DNA from: an uncultured Lachnospiraceae bacterium
GTDB lineage: Bacteria > Bacillota > Clostridia > Lachnospirales > Lachnospiraceae
Direction of reading: 5' to 3'
Length of the DNA stretch: 64,000 nt
Assembly (NCBI GenBank): GCA_947588675.1
Contig: CANPYY010000007.1
Coordinates: 1 to 64,000, forward strand
Part shown: positions 35,160-45,052 of the stretch, piece by piece
Layout of the letters: each line of letters starts with the position of its first letter
How positions within the stretch are numbered: the first letter of the stretch is position 1
Translations under genes and position numbers: made by a program
The notes under the pieces: generated by a model
Databases searched by the model: none
What the model was told of the DNA's origin: nothing
Seen by the model: only the letters and a program-made list of their open reading frames with translations

Positions 35160-37355
35160 TTGGAAAAAACTCCGGTTTTCAAACGTATTGTATATAAAAT
35201 ATTTCCTCATTTTGTAATCAGAGGACTTCAGATTCTTAGAAATGAAGGTTTTTATACTTTTATTTATAAAGTAAAAATACACAGACACAGCGATAAAGAT
35301 TATGAAAAATGGATTACAGGTATTGAGTCAGAAGAAGAATCAAAGGAGAAAAAAGAGCTTGGCAATAAACCCCTTATTTCTGTACTTGTACCTGTTTATA
35401 ATGTTTGTAAGAAGCATCTTACGGAATGTATAGAATCTGTTATATCGCAGACATATGATAATTGGCAGTTGTGCATGTGCGATGATTGTTCAACAATGCA
35501 TGAAGTAAGGGAAGTTCTTTCAAAATATGAAGATAATCCAAAGATTGATATAATATATAGAACTGAAAACGGACATATATCAAATGCTACTAATGATGCG
35601 TTATCACTTGCAAAAGGTGAGTTTATTGCACTTCTGGACTGTGATGATACGCTTGCGCCGCACGCTCTTTATGAAGTTGCAAAAGCTATTGATGATAACC
35701 CTGAACTGGATTACCTGTATAGTGACGAAGATAAGATTGAAAATAATGGGAAGAACAGGCATATGCCGCATTTTAAAGCGGATTGGTCGCCGGATACGCT
35801 TATGTCATATATGTATACTTGTCATTTGTCCGTATATCGCAGAAAAACTGTATGTGAGCTTGGAGGGTTCAGGTGCGGTTATGAAGGCTCCCAGGATTAT
35901 GATATGGCGTTAAGGTTCACGGAAAAGATACCGCCTTCGCATATAAAGCATATTACCGGGATTTTATATCACTGGCGTGTAAGAAAGGAATCTACGGCTG
36001 CAGATGCTTCTGCAAAACCTTATATAATGGAGTCGGCATATAAGGCAAAGTCAGATGCGGTTAAAAGAAGGGGACTTAATGCGAATATTGAACTTATTAA
36101 AGATATATGGCAGTATCGTGTTAATTATATTCCAAAGGGAAATGATAAGGTTTCCATAATTATTCCTTCAAAAGATAATCCGGATGTAATTTGCAGATGT
36201 ATTAAGAGTATCCGTGAGAAGACGCTTTATAAAAATTATGAAATAATTGTAGTAGATAATGGAAGTAATGATGTCTGTAAAAAAGAATATGAGGATATAT
36301 GTAATAAATATGATTGTAAGTATCATTATGAGCTGTTAGAATTTAATTTTTCAAAGATGTCCAATAATGGGGCAAAACTGGCGGCAGGAGAGTATTTGCT
36401 GTTTTTAAACGACGATACGGAAGTTATAAATGGCGAATGGCTGGAAAGAATGCTTGGACAGGCGCAGCTTTCCCATACAGGCGCGGTAGGTGCAAAATTG
36501 TTATATCCTGATACAGAGCTTATCCAGCATACAGGCGTTATAAATATTGCAAATGGACCGTCGCACGCGCTTTGCGGATATTCGGATAACGACATATACT
36601 ATTTTGCAAGAAATATACTTGATTTTAATTATCTGGCAGTAACCGCCGCATGCCTTATGGTTTCGAAAGATAAATTTTTTGAAACAGGCGGATTCAATGA
36701 AGAACTTGCAGTAGCTTATAATGATGTTGATTTTTGTTTTAAACTTATTGAATCAGGCTATTATAATGTCGTAAGGAATGACGTGGTGCTTTATCATTAT
36801 GAATCGTTGAGCAGGGGATATGATGTTGAAGATACCGCTAAGTTGAAAAGACTGGAGAATGAACGTAAAAAACTCTACAAACTGCATAAAGATTTTATAG
36901 CTTCATATGGCATGGACCCTTTTTATAACAGGTATCTGACGCAGGTTAATAATGATTTTTCCTATAATTATATGATGTCAGAATATCTATCCTGTAATTA
37001 TAAGATAAAGAGTATTTCAGATTATATGGAATCCGGAGATATTGTATGTCATGTTGACATTATGAGGCTGAAGACATCTGTAAGAATATCAGGCTGGGCT
37101 TACATTAAGAACAAAAGATTTAATAATATGTATAAGGTGAAAATACTATTTATATCAAAGGATGAAACGGTGACGGAAGTTGATACGGAAAAAATGTACA
37201 GGCCTGAAGTTTTTGCTGATAAACCGTACAGCAGAATGTCCATGATAGGATTTGAATGTGTAACAGGTAAAAATATAATAGAATCTGATAAAAAATATAA
37301 GATTGCTGTTGCAATCAATGGACGTATGAAATACATTGATGAAACTTTAGGATAA
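35160..37355 (+). CDS. Tandem GT2 glycosyltransferase
   Basis: 731 residues with two GT-A domains. The first, about 75-290, has SVLVPVYNVCKKHL, CDDCS and LDCDDTLAPHAL. The second, about 328-560, has VSIIIPSKDNPDVI, VVDNGSND and LFLNDDTEVING. A C-terminal beta-rich segment of about 100 residues follows. Such tandem enzymes typically polymerise or extend O-antigen-like chains, here probably rhamnose-containing. The start is TTG 35160, 8 nt after AAGGAGG; ATG 35155 is out of frame. Confidence 0.85.
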   Translation: MEKTPVFKRIVYKIFPHFVIRGLQILRNEGFYTFIYKVKIHRHSDKDYEKWITGIESEEESKEKKELGNKPLISVLVPVYNVCKKHLTECIESVISQTYDNWQLCMCDDCSTMHEVREVLSKYEDNPKIDIIYRTENGHISNATNDALSLAKGEFIALLDCDDTLAPHALYEVAKAIDDNPELDYLYSDEDKIENNGKNRHMPHFKADWSPDTLMSYMYTCHLSVYRRKTVCELGGFRCGYEGSQDYDMALRFTEKIPPSHIKHITGILYHWRVRKESTAADASAKPYIMESAYKAKSDAVKRRGLNANIELIKDIWQYRVNYIPKGNDKVSIIIPSKDNPDVICRCIKSIREKTLYKNYEIIVVDNGSNDVCKKEYEDICNKYDCKYHYELLEFNFSKMSNNGAKLAAGEYLLFLNDDTEVINGEWLERMLGQAQLSHTGAVGAKLLYPDTELIQHTGVINIANGPSHALCGYSDNDIYYFARNILDFNYLAVTAACLMVSKDKFFETGGFNEELAVAYNDVDFCFKLIESGYYNVVRNDVVLYHYESLSRGYDVEDTAKLKRLENERKKLYKLHKDFIASYGMDPFYNRYLTQVNNDFSYNYMMSEYLSCNYKIKSISDYMESGDIVCHVDIMRLKTSVRISGWAYIKNKRFNNMYKVKILFISKDETVTEVDTEKMYRPEVFADKPYSRMSMIGFECVTGKNIIESDKKYKIAVAINGRMKYIDETLG

Positions 37356-37382
37356 AATATATATTTATGTGAGGTGATTGAT

Positions 37383-38237
37383 ATGTCTGCTGGAAGCGTA
37401 TTGGTAACAGGCGCGTCAGGGTATATAGGAAGACATGTAGTAAAAGAATTTCTAAAAAGAGGTTACAGGGTTATTGCAAGTGACCTTGATTTTAGTGGCG
37501 TAGATAAAGCGGCAGAATATTCTGATATACCTATATTTTCAGGCGATAAAGATATATATGAGCAGTTTGGAAAACCGGATATTTTGGTACATCTGGCATG
37601 GCGAGATGGATTTATCCATAATTCAGATGCGCATATGAAAGATTTATCCGGACATGTTGAATTTCTTAAAAATATGATAGACGGAGGACTTAAACAGCTT
37701 TCCGTAATGGGAAGTATGCATGAAGTTGGTTATTGGGAAGGCGCAATTGACGCAGACACACCATGTAATCCGTTATCTTTATACGGGGTTGCTAAAAATG
37801 CGCTAAGGCAGTTCCTTTTGTTGTATGCAGACGGTAAAGATGTAGTTGTAAACTGGCTTAGGGCATATTATATATTTGGTGACGATACGCATGGAAGTTC
37901 TATTTTTGCTAAGATAGTACAAGCCGTTAATGAAGGGAAAAAGACATTTCCTTTTACAACAGGTAAAAATAAATATGATTTTATCCATATTGACAATCTT
38001 GCGGAAATGATAGCTGCTTCAAGCGTACAGAAAAAAGTACAGGGGATTATTAATATATGTACGGGAAAGCCGGTATCCCTTGCTGAACAGGTAGAGTGGT
38101 ATATAAAAGAAAATAATTATGATATTAAACTGGAATATGGTGCGTTTCCTGACAGAACGTATGATTCTCCCGGAGTCTGGGGAGATAACTCTAAGATAAA
38201 AGCTATTATGGAAGCCGATTTAAAACAGTTATTATAA
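37383..38237 (+). CDS. NAD-dependent epimerase/dehydratase
   Basis: 284-residue extended SDR. The N-terminal NAD motif is VTGASGYIGRHV and the catalytic pair is in YGVAKNALR. LAWRDGFIHNSD and RAYYIFGDDTHGSSIF complete the core. It probably makes another nucleotide-sugar for the polymer or its side chain; the product cannot be told from sequence. GAGGTG at 37371-37376 places the start at ATG 37383 rather than GTG 37374. Confidence 0.8.
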   Translation: MSAGSVLVTGASGYIGRHVVKEFLKRGYRVIASDLDFSGVDKAAEYSDIPIFSGDKDIYEQFGKPDILVHLAWRDGFIHNSDAHMKDLSGHVEFLKNMIDGGLKQLSVMGSMHEVGYWEGAIDADTPCNPLSLYGVAKNALRQFLLLYADGKDVVVNWLRAYYIFGDDTHGSSIFAKIVQAVNEGKKTFPFTTGKNKYDFIHIDNLAEMIAASSVQKKVQGIINICTGKPVSLAEQVEWYIKENNYDIKLEYGAFPDRTYDSPGVWGDNSKIKAIMEADLKQLL

Positions 38238-38265
38238 GATTTGTGGTACAGGAGTATATTTTGCA

Positions 38266-39219
38266 ATGAATTATAAAAGATTCGTGACAGTATTTTTATC
38301 AATTTTATTTGTGTTGATAAGTAATATATTTATATTTTTGTTTGCCGGCAGTATTTTAAAGAAAGTTTTAATGTGTCTGCTTGTAGATATTACAGTGTTA
38401 GCTGTCTGTTGTAAGTCTGATACGATATCTGATCTTATAAATAATTTTAGAAATGACAGAAAACTTATATTTAACCTTTCAAAAAATGATTTTAAATCTA
38501 AGTTTGCAGGCTCATATTTTGGAGTGGTATGGGCATTTGTCCAGCCTATAATTACTGTATTTGTTTACTGGTTTGCGCTTGAAATAGGACTTCGTTCGGG
38601 CAGGGTGCATGAATATCCGTTTATATTATGGCTTATGTGCGGCCTTGTACCATGGTTTTTCTTTTCAGAGGCGCTCAATTCGGGAACAAATGCGTTGTTT
38701 GAATATAGTTATCTTGTTAAAAAGGTTGTATTTAAAATTGAAATACTTCCGATAGTTAAGGTTATTTCTGCAATATTTGTACATTTTTTCTTTGTTGCAT
38801 TTATTGTATGTTTTCATGTGTTTTACAGATATTATCCTGACCTTTATACGTTGCAGCTATTGTACTATATTGTATGTATGTTTGTTCTTACACTTGCAGT
38901 TACATATATTACAAGTTCTGTTGTTGTATTTTTCCAGGATATGCGGCAGGTGATAGTTATAATTCTTAATATGGGAATATGGGTTACGCCTATTATGTGG
39001 GATGCCGCAAGTGTTTCAGGCATTGTTGATATGATACTTAAAATAATTAATCCCGTATATTATATTGTTAATGGTTTTAGGGACGCACTTTTGGCTAAAG
39101 TATGGTTTTGGGAAAGGCCTGAGTGGACTATATGTTTTTGGTCTACGGTAATTATACTGTATGTTGTCGGAAGAAGTATATTTAAAAAGCTGCAGATTCA
39201 TTTTGCAGATGTTTTGTAA
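38266..39219 (+). CDS. wzm: Polysaccharide ABC exporter permease (Wzm-type)
   Basis: 317 residues. About 80 N-terminal residues carry two membrane spans. An ABC2-type permease follows with the family segments FAGSYFGVVWAFVQPIITVFVYW, ILWLMCGLVPWFFFSEALNSG and GIWVTPIMWD. It forms the channel that carries an undecaprenyl-linked polysaccharide across the membrane. The ATPase is the next gene, 17 nt away. The same pair exports rhamnan in streptococci (RgpC/RgpD, GacD/GacE). Confidence 0.88.
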   Translation: MNYKRFVTVFLSILFVLISNIFIFLFAGSILKKVLMCLLVDITVLAVCCKSDTISDLINNFRNDRKLIFNLSKNDFKSKFAGSYFGVVWAFVQPIITVFVYWFALEIGLRSGRVHEYPFILWLMCGLVPWFFFSEALNSGTNALFEYSYLVKKVVFKIEILPIVKVISAIFVHFFFVAFIVCFHVFYRYYPDLYTLQLLYYIVCMFVLTLAVTYITSSVVVFFQDMRQVIVIILNMGIWVTPIMWDAASVSGIVDMILKIINPVYYIVNGFRDALLAKVWFWERPEWTICFWSTVIILYVVGRSIFKKLQIHFADVL

Positions 39220-39235
39220 GCAAAGGAGATAATTC

Positions 39236-40522
39236 ATGGATAATATAGCTATCAGGGTGAATAATGTAAGCAAGCTGTATAAGCTGTATGATAATCCGAA
39301 GGAACGTTTTAAAGAGGCTTTAGGATTTACAAAGAAAAAAAGATATACTGAGCATTATGCGCTTTCTAAAGTGAGCTTTAATATAAAAAAAGGAGAGACG
39401 GTAGGAATAATCGGTACTAACGGTTCGGGAAAATCAACTATATTGAAAATTATAACAGGCGTACTTAATCCTACTGACGGCGATGTTTATATAGACGGGA
39501 AAATATCGGCTCTTTTGGAACTTGGCGCAGGTTTTAATATGGAATATACCGGGATTGAAAATATATATCTGAATGGCACAATGATGAATTATACAAGGGA
39601 AGAAATAGATGAACGTATGCAGAATATTCTGGAATTTGCCGATATAGGTGAATTTGTGAATCAACCTGTAAAAACATATTCCAGTGGTATGTTTGTACGT
39701 CTGGCATTTGCTGTTGCAATAAATATTGATCCTGAAATACTTATTGTTGACGAAGCATTATCGGTAGGAGACGTGTTTTTTCAGGCAAAGTGTTATCACA
39801 AATTTGAAGAATTTAAAAAAGCAGGAAAGACAATACTGTTTGTAAGCCATGACCTTAGCAGTATAGCGAAATATTGCGACAGAGTTATACTTCTTAATAA
39901 GGGGGATAAGATGGCTGAGGGCGAACCAAAGGAAATAATTGACTTGTATAAACAGGTACTTGTCAGCCATGCTGAAAACCGCGGCCTTGATGAAGAACAG
40001 CCGGTTATATCTGATAATGATATAGAAGATGCCCGCGAATCTGAAGAATTGTGGAGAAACACCCTCATGATTAATCCTAATTCTCTTGAATATGGGGAGA
40101 AGGATGCAGAAATTATTGATTTTGCAGTTATTGACAGTAAAGGCAGGATTACTAATAATATTGAAAAAAATACTGATTTCCGCATTCGTATGAAAGTAAA
40201 ATTTAACAGGGATATAGACCAGCCAATATTTGCTTTTACCATTAAAGATCTTCAGGGTACGGATGTTACGGGAACTAATACCATGTATGAAAAAATAGAC
40301 TTTGGACTTGTGTCCAAAGGTGAAATAAAAATAGTAGAGTTTTTGCAAAATATGAATTTGCAGGGAAAAAATTATCTGCTTTCGCTGGGCTGTGTGGGAT
40401 ATGGTAAAAATGAATTTCTTGTATACCACAGATTATATGATATATGTAATATTAATGTTATTTCAGATAAGAATACTGTTGGATTCTATGATATGAACTC
40501 TATCGTTAAAGTTATAAGATAA
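39236..40522 (+). CDS. wzt: Polysaccharide ABC exporter ATPase (Wzt-type) with C-terminal glycan-recognition domain
   Basis: 428 residues. The ATPase has Walker A GTNGSGKST at 60-68, LLELGAGFNMEYTG, the signature YSSGMFVRLAFA, Walker B ILIVDEALSVGD and the H-loop VSHD. Residues about 280-428 form an extra beta-sandwich like the Wzt-C domain of O8/O9a-type exporters. There the domain binds the capped end of the finished chain. A methyltransferase and a kinase-like gene follow directly, so cap recognition is plausible here. Confidence 0.88.
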   Translation: MDNIAIRVNNVSKLYKLYDNPKERFKEALGFTKKKRYTEHYALSKVSFNIKKGETVGIIGTNGSGKSTILKIITGVLNPTDGDVYIDGKISALLELGAGFNMEYTGIENIYLNGTMMNYTREEIDERMQNILEFADIGEFVNQPVKTYSSGMFVRLAFAVAINIDPEILIVDEALSVGDVFFQAKCYHKFEEFKKAGKTILFVSHDLSSIAKYCDRVILLNKGDKMAEGEPKEIIDLYKQVLVSHAENRGLDEEQPVISDNDIEDARESEELWRNTLMINPNSLEYGEKDAEIIDFAVIDSKGRITNNIEKNTDFRIRMKVKFNRDIDQPIFAFTIKDLQGTDVTGTNTMYEKIDFGLVSKGEIKIVEFLQNMNLQGKNYLLSLGCVGYGKNEFLVYHRLYDICNINVISDKNTVGFYDMNSIVKVIR

Positions 40523-40539
40523 TGCAGGGAGGACATCTG

Positions 40540-41460
40540 GTGGAAGGTAATAGCGAATGTGTTGGTAAAATAATTCTTGATTACCAATATTATAGTGGAA
40601 AAGATATGTATAAGGACGGTTCTGAGGATGAACTGCTTGAGATAGTGAGCAAATACGATAAAAGCAGTTATAACGATATAATTTCCAAAAAGAAAAGCTG
40701 GCCCATATTATATCATTTATCCGAAATGAGAGGAAATATTATTGAATGGCTTCCGATTACAGGTGATGATACTATTCTTGAAATAGGCGCAGGATGCGGG
40801 GCGATAACGGGAGCGCTTGCATCTAAGGCAAAAAAAGTTGAATGTATTGAATTATCAAAGAAACGGAGCATGGTGAATGCAATAAGAAATAAAGAGTATT
40901 CAAATATAAAGATAAATGTCGGTAATTTTCAGGATATAGAACCCTGTATAAATGAACAGTATGATTATATTACGCTTATTGGGGTGCTTGAATATGCGGC
41001 AAGTTATATTGCAGCAGAAAATCCTTATGTGAGTTTTTTAAATACTATTAAAAAACACCTCAAGCCAAATGGAAAGATTATAATTGCTATTGAAAATAAA
41101 TATGGGTTAAAGTACTGGGCAGGGTGTAAAGAAGACCATCTTGGAACATATTTTTCGGGAATAGAAGATTATGTCGGTATTAATAATGTAAGGACATTTT
41201 CAAAAAACGGGTTAAACAGATTGTTTGCAGAATGCGGGCTGAATAATGTTGAATTTTTCTATCCGTATCCTGATTATAAACTGCCTGTAGCTATATATTC
41301 CGATGATTTTCTTCCAAGAACCGGCGACCTTTTTAAAAATATGAGAAATTTTGATTCCGACCGGATGATGGTATTTGATGAGAGCCGTGTATATGACGGG
41401 CTTATCAAAGATGGCATGTTTGATATTTTTTCCAATTCATTTTTGGTTCTTGTAGGATAG
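40540..41460 (+). CDS. SAM-dependent methyltransferase, candidate chain-capping enzyme
   Basis: 306 residues, class I methyltransferase. Motif I is ILEIGAGCGAITGALASKA. DYITLIGVLEYAASYI and HLKPNGKIIIAIENKYGLKYW follow. It sits directly after wzt and just before a kinase-fold gene, matching the domain order of WbdD, which methylates and phosphorylates the non-reducing end of E. coli O8/O9a chains. The capping role is inferred. ATG 40522 overlaps the wzt stop, but GGGAGGA at 40527-40533 favours GTG 40540. Confidence 0.75.
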   Translation: MEGNSECVGKIILDYQYYSGKDMYKDGSEDELLEIVSKYDKSSYNDIISKKKSWPILYHLSEMRGNIIEWLPITGDDTILEIGAGCGAITGALASKAKKVECIELSKKRSMVNAIRNKEYSNIKINVGNFQDIEPCINEQYDYITLIGVLEYAASYIAAENPYVSFLNTIKKHLKPNGKIIIAIENKYGLKYWAGCKEDHLGTYFSGIEDYVGINNVRTFSKNGLNRLFAECGLNNVEFFYPYPDYKLPVAIYSDDFLPRTGDLFKNMRNFDSDRMMVFDESRVYDGLIKDGMFDIFSNSFLVLVG

Positions 41461-41472
41461 GAGCAGACCGTT

Positions 41473-42750
41473 ATGAGAAAGATTATATTTTCAAAATACT
41501 CTAATGACAGAAATGCTAATTATAAAATCCGCACGGATATATTGAAGGATGAGGATAATAATTATTATGTGACGAAGTGCGCGACAAACATAAACAGTAA
41601 AAAGCATTTGGAACATATGAACGTTATGTATGAAAAACTGGAAAGCGTATTTAAAGACGTTGGAATATTCCCCAATAAATGCAGCATGAAACAGGATGTA
41701 CTTGAACTTGAATACGTAGAAGGTTATACCTTGCAGAATATTCTCGATAATTTCCTTCAGAATAATGAAATAGAAAAATTTAAGGATTTGATTTATGAAT
41801 ATACAGGAAAACTTAGGAAAGCTGCGGTTGATGGATTTGAAATAACAGAACAGTTTAAAGAGGTCTTTGGCGATTGCTTTAAAGAAACGGAAGGGATAAA
41901 ATCATTCCCTGTAAGTAATATAGATATGCTGTTTGAAAATATAGTAATACAGGATGGCAAATGGATATTGCTTGATTACGAATGGACTTTTATGATGTCT
42001 GTTCCGATAGATTATATTTTATTCCGCACTGTAAATTATTATGAATCTCCGGTAAGAAATACCCTGCTTGACAATAAGTATGATTTGTATGAGCTTCTCG
42101 GGGTAAAAAAAGAAATGATTCCCGTGTACAGAAAGATGGAGGAAAATTTTCAAAATTACATTTTGAAAGGGAATAAACCATTATGGAAATTATATGAAAG
42201 TATGGGGAAAAAGGTCTATTATCCGCAGGGACTTGTAAATCTTGACAGTGAAAAGAGAATAAAACACAGGATGCAGGTACTGTATGATTATGGTAACGGT
42301 TTTGAAGGGGTATCTGATTATATGGAAACCGTTATTGATGAATATGGTACAGTCGTACTTGATATAGATATAAAAGAGGGGATACAGACTATAAGGATTG
42401 ACCCCGCAGAAAGGACATGTCTGGTTAATATTAATAAAATTATTGGGGTTGCAGACGATAATTACGACGTGCAGTATTCAACAAATGGCGACAGCTATGA
42501 TAACAGGTTTGTATGTTTTGAAGACTATGACCCACAGATATGGATAGGTGATTTCAGAGAAGGGGTTAAAAGTATACATGTAGAATATAATATAGAATAT
42601 GTTAATGATTTTATGTTGAAGAAAATAAAAGAGATTTTTGAAAAATTACGAAATAACGATATGGAAAAAGAGCTGAATAACAATAATAATCATGAAAAAC
42701 TGTCAAGTCTGTTAAATGATAAAATAATGAGGAAATTTAGAAAGACGTGA
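41473..42750 (+). CDS. Kinase-fold protein, candidate glycan-cap kinase
   Basis: 425 residues. Residues 1-240 follow the protein-kinase/aminoglycoside-kinase plan. Lys35 is in a beta3-like strand (YYVTKCAT). A hinge LEYVEGYTLQNIL follows near 79-91. The catalytic loop NIDMLFEN has Asp151 and Asn156 in the spacing of HRDLKPEN, and the metal-binding Asp168 is in WILLDYEW. Residues about 290-385 form a beta-rich domain that resembles the C terminus of the next protein. Its place after a methyltransferase suggests the kinase half of a split WbdD-like cap enzyme. The substrate is unproven. Confidence 0.6.
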   Translation: MRKIIFSKYSNDRNANYKIRTDILKDEDNNYYVTKCATNINSKKHLEHMNVMYEKLESVFKDVGIFPNKCSMKQDVLELEYVEGYTLQNILDNFLQNNEIEKFKDLIYEYTGKLRKAAVDGFEITEQFKEVFGDCFKETEGIKSFPVSNIDMLFENIVIQDGKWILLDYEWTFMMSVPIDYILFRTVNYYESPVRNTLLDNKYDLYELLGVKKEMIPVYRKMEENFQNYILKGNKPLWKLYESMGKKVYYPQGLVNLDSEKRIKHRMQVLYDYGNGFEGVSDYMETVIDEYGTVVLDIDIKEGIQTIRIDPAERTCLVNINKIIGVADDNYDVQYSTNGDSYDNRFVCFEDYDPQIWIGDFREGVKSIHVEYNIEYVNDFMLKKIKEIFEKLRNNDMEKELNNNNNHEKLSSLLNDKIMRKFRKT

Positions 42751-42763
42751 AAGAAGGATTGAT

Positions 42764-45052
42764 ATGGTAATAGATTGCAATGCAAACAGGTTAGCTATAT
42801 ATTTTTTTTATGACAAGGATGGAATTGTAGACGATTATATTCCATATATGCTTAATGACCTGAAAAAAAATGTCGCTGATATATTTGTGGTTTGTAATGG
42901 TAAGCTCAGCGAAAGCGGACGTAAAAAATTTGAAAATTATACCGATAAAATACTGGTGCGTGATAATAAGGGATTTGATGTATGGGCATATAAAGAAGCC
43001 ATGGAACATATAGGATATAAAACTCTTTCTGAATATGATGAAATAATATTAATGAATTTTACTATGATGGGGCCTTTATATCCTCTTTCCGATATGTTTT
43101 CTGAGATGAGCGGCCGGGATGTTGATTTCTGGGGTATAACACAGTTTTTTGAAACCGAGGATGATTCATTTGGAACAATGCCGGACGGATATATTCCTGA
43201 TCATATTCAGTCGCACTTTATAGCAGTACGGCAATCTCTGGTAAAGGAAAGAATTTTTAAGGATTACTGGGATAAGATGCCTATGATTACCGGATATATT
43301 GATTCAATAAGCAGACACGAGGCAAGGTTTACGAAATATTTTGAAAATGCAGGATACAAATGGGATGTGTATGTGGACGCATCTGATTATAGAACATTAT
43401 CGCACCAGCCGGCGGTTGCGCTTGCCTATAGAATGGTTAGTGAAAAGAAATGTCCAATATTTAAAAGGCGTTCGTTTATGCAGGATTATAATGTAGTGCT
43501 TAATGAATCCTGCGGGCAGGAAGCGGTAGAACTTTATAAATACCTGGAAAAACATACTGATTTCAATATGAATTTTTTGTGGGACAATTTACTGAGAGTT
43601 GAAAATATGGCAGACTTAAAGAAAAATCTCCATTGGAACTATATACTTTCCAGTACCGTCCCAAAGAATAATATACCGCCAAAAGGTAAAAAAATTGCGC
43701 TTGTAATGCATATATATTTTGAAGATTTAATTGAAGAATGTTTTATATATGCATGTTCGATGCCGGATAATACTGATATTTATATTACGACGGATACAGA
43801 TGAAAAATGTTTAGCTATAAAGGAAGTTTTTTCTGAAATTAAGTGCGGAAAACTGGACGTCAGAACAGTAAGTAACCGCGGAAGGGATATTGGTCCGTTT
43901 TTAGTTGAATTTAGGGACTTTATTTCAGAATATGATTATATATGCCATGCACATGATAAAAAGGCAGGACAAGCCTCTGTCGGAACAATAGGAACGTCGT
44001 TTGCATATAAATGTTTTCAAAATATCCTTAAATCCAAAGAGTATGTATTAAATATTCTTGATACCTTTGAAAAAAATGAAAGGCTTGGAATACTGGCGCC
44101 TCCTCCTCCAAATCATGCAGATTATTATATAACTTTAGGACTTGAGTGGGGAGCTAATTATCAAAATACGGTAAAACTTTGCAAAGAGCTTGGAATCAAT
44201 GTTCCGATGAGTCCTAAAAAAGAACCTGTTGCGCCGCTTGGCTCATACTATTGGGCAAGGTGTGATGCAATTAAGCCTGTATTTAGTAAAGAATGGAAGT
44301 ATGATGATTTCCCTGCAGAACCTGTTTTGGATGATGGTACGATTCTTCATGCAATTGAGAGGATATATCCTTTTGCGGCGCAAAGCAGAGGATATTATTC
44401 AGGCTGGGTAATGTGTGACGAAGGGGCTGCAATAGAGATTACGAATCTCAATCATATGATTAAAGAAATTAATAATATAATTTTCTTTAAAGGTATGGAT
44501 GCAGGTTCATATCATGAAACACTTATGAACCTGTCTAAGTCATATGATTACGCCAACGAGATGAAAAAAATAAATGGGAACATAGATGACAAATGCGCGA
44601 AACTGTATTATGAATATAATGATGAAGGATTTTCTGAAAATAAAACATTATTGAAAATGCCAGTAAAGGAAAATGATAAATATATTTATGAATTTAACTT
44701 TAACAGTCCGCAGAAAGTATCAATGCTTCGTATTGATCCGTGCGAATACGGAAATATAATTGTAGGGGATTTTACTGCAATTGTTGTAGACGGAAAAGGT
44801 ATTTCGCATAAGTATACAGTTTCGGAAAATTCACATAACGGAATATATGATTCGGGAAAAATTATATTTTTAATGGATGATCCATGGATAACCATTAATA
44901 CAGGCAATATAGAGGATATAAAATCAGTCGTATGTGAAATGAATATTGAAAAGAAACAATTAGGGGAATTGATGGAGATTATTCATAACAAGCTTACTCA
45001 TAAAGGACTTTTTCATAGAATATGGAGGCGTATTACCGGTAATGGATACTAG
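42764..45052 (+). CDS. rgpF: Rhamnan synthesis protein F-family (RgpF) transferase
   Basis: 762 residues with two RgpF-type regions. The first, about 5-240, has IYFFYDKDGIVDDYIPY, GFDVWAYKEAM and EIILMNFTMMGPLYPL. The second, about 310-570, has ALVMHIYFEDLIEE, NRGRDIGPFL and ICHAHDKKA. RgpF/GacF proteins elongate or modify the polyrhamnose backbone in streptococci. A C-terminal beta domain (about 645-740) resembles that of the kinase-like neighbour. It ends 11 nt inside the acyltransferase gene. The symbol reflects the family only. Confidence 0.82.
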   Translation: MVIDCNANRLAIYFFYDKDGIVDDYIPYMLNDLKKNVADIFVVCNGKLSESGRKKFENYTDKILVRDNKGFDVWAYKEAMEHIGYKTLSEYDEIILMNFTMMGPLYPLSDMFSEMSGRDVDFWGITQFFETEDDSFGTMPDGYIPDHIQSHFIAVRQSLVKERIFKDYWDKMPMITGYIDSISRHEARFTKYFENAGYKWDVYVDASDYRTLSHQPAVALAYRMVSEKKCPIFKRRSFMQDYNVVLNESCGQEAVELYKYLEKHTDFNMNFLWDNLLRVENMADLKKNLHWNYILSSTVPKNNIPPKGKKIALVMHIYFEDLIEECFIYACSMPDNTDIYITTDTDEKCLAIKEVFSEIKCGKLDVRTVSNRGRDIGPFLVEFRDFISEYDYICHAHDKKAGQASVGTIGTSFAYKCFQNILKSKEYVLNILDTFEKNERLGILAPPPPNHADYYITLGLEWGANYQNTVKLCKELGINVPMSPKKEPVAPLGSYYWARCDAIKPVFSKEWKYDDFPAEPVLDDGTILHAIERIYPFAAQSRGYYSGWVMCDEGAAIEITNLNHMIKEINNIIFFKGMDAGSYHETLMNLSKSYDYANEMKKINGNIDDKCAKLYYEYNDEGFSENKTLLKMPVKENDKYIYEFNFNSPQKVSMLRIDPCEYGNIIVGDFTAIVVDGKGISHKYTVSENSHNGIYDSGKIIFLMDDPWITINTGNIEDIKSVVCEMNIEKKQLGELMEIIHNKLTHKGLFHRIWRRITGNGY

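Noticed and set aside
39758-40429. 223-codon minus-strand ORF opposite wzt
   Set aside because: Shadow of the Wzt ATPase and C-terminal domain; no start signal.
42764-45052. Frameshift between two separate RgpF genes
   Set aside because: The frame is continuous for 762 codons with a sensible linker, so one two-domain protein is simpler.
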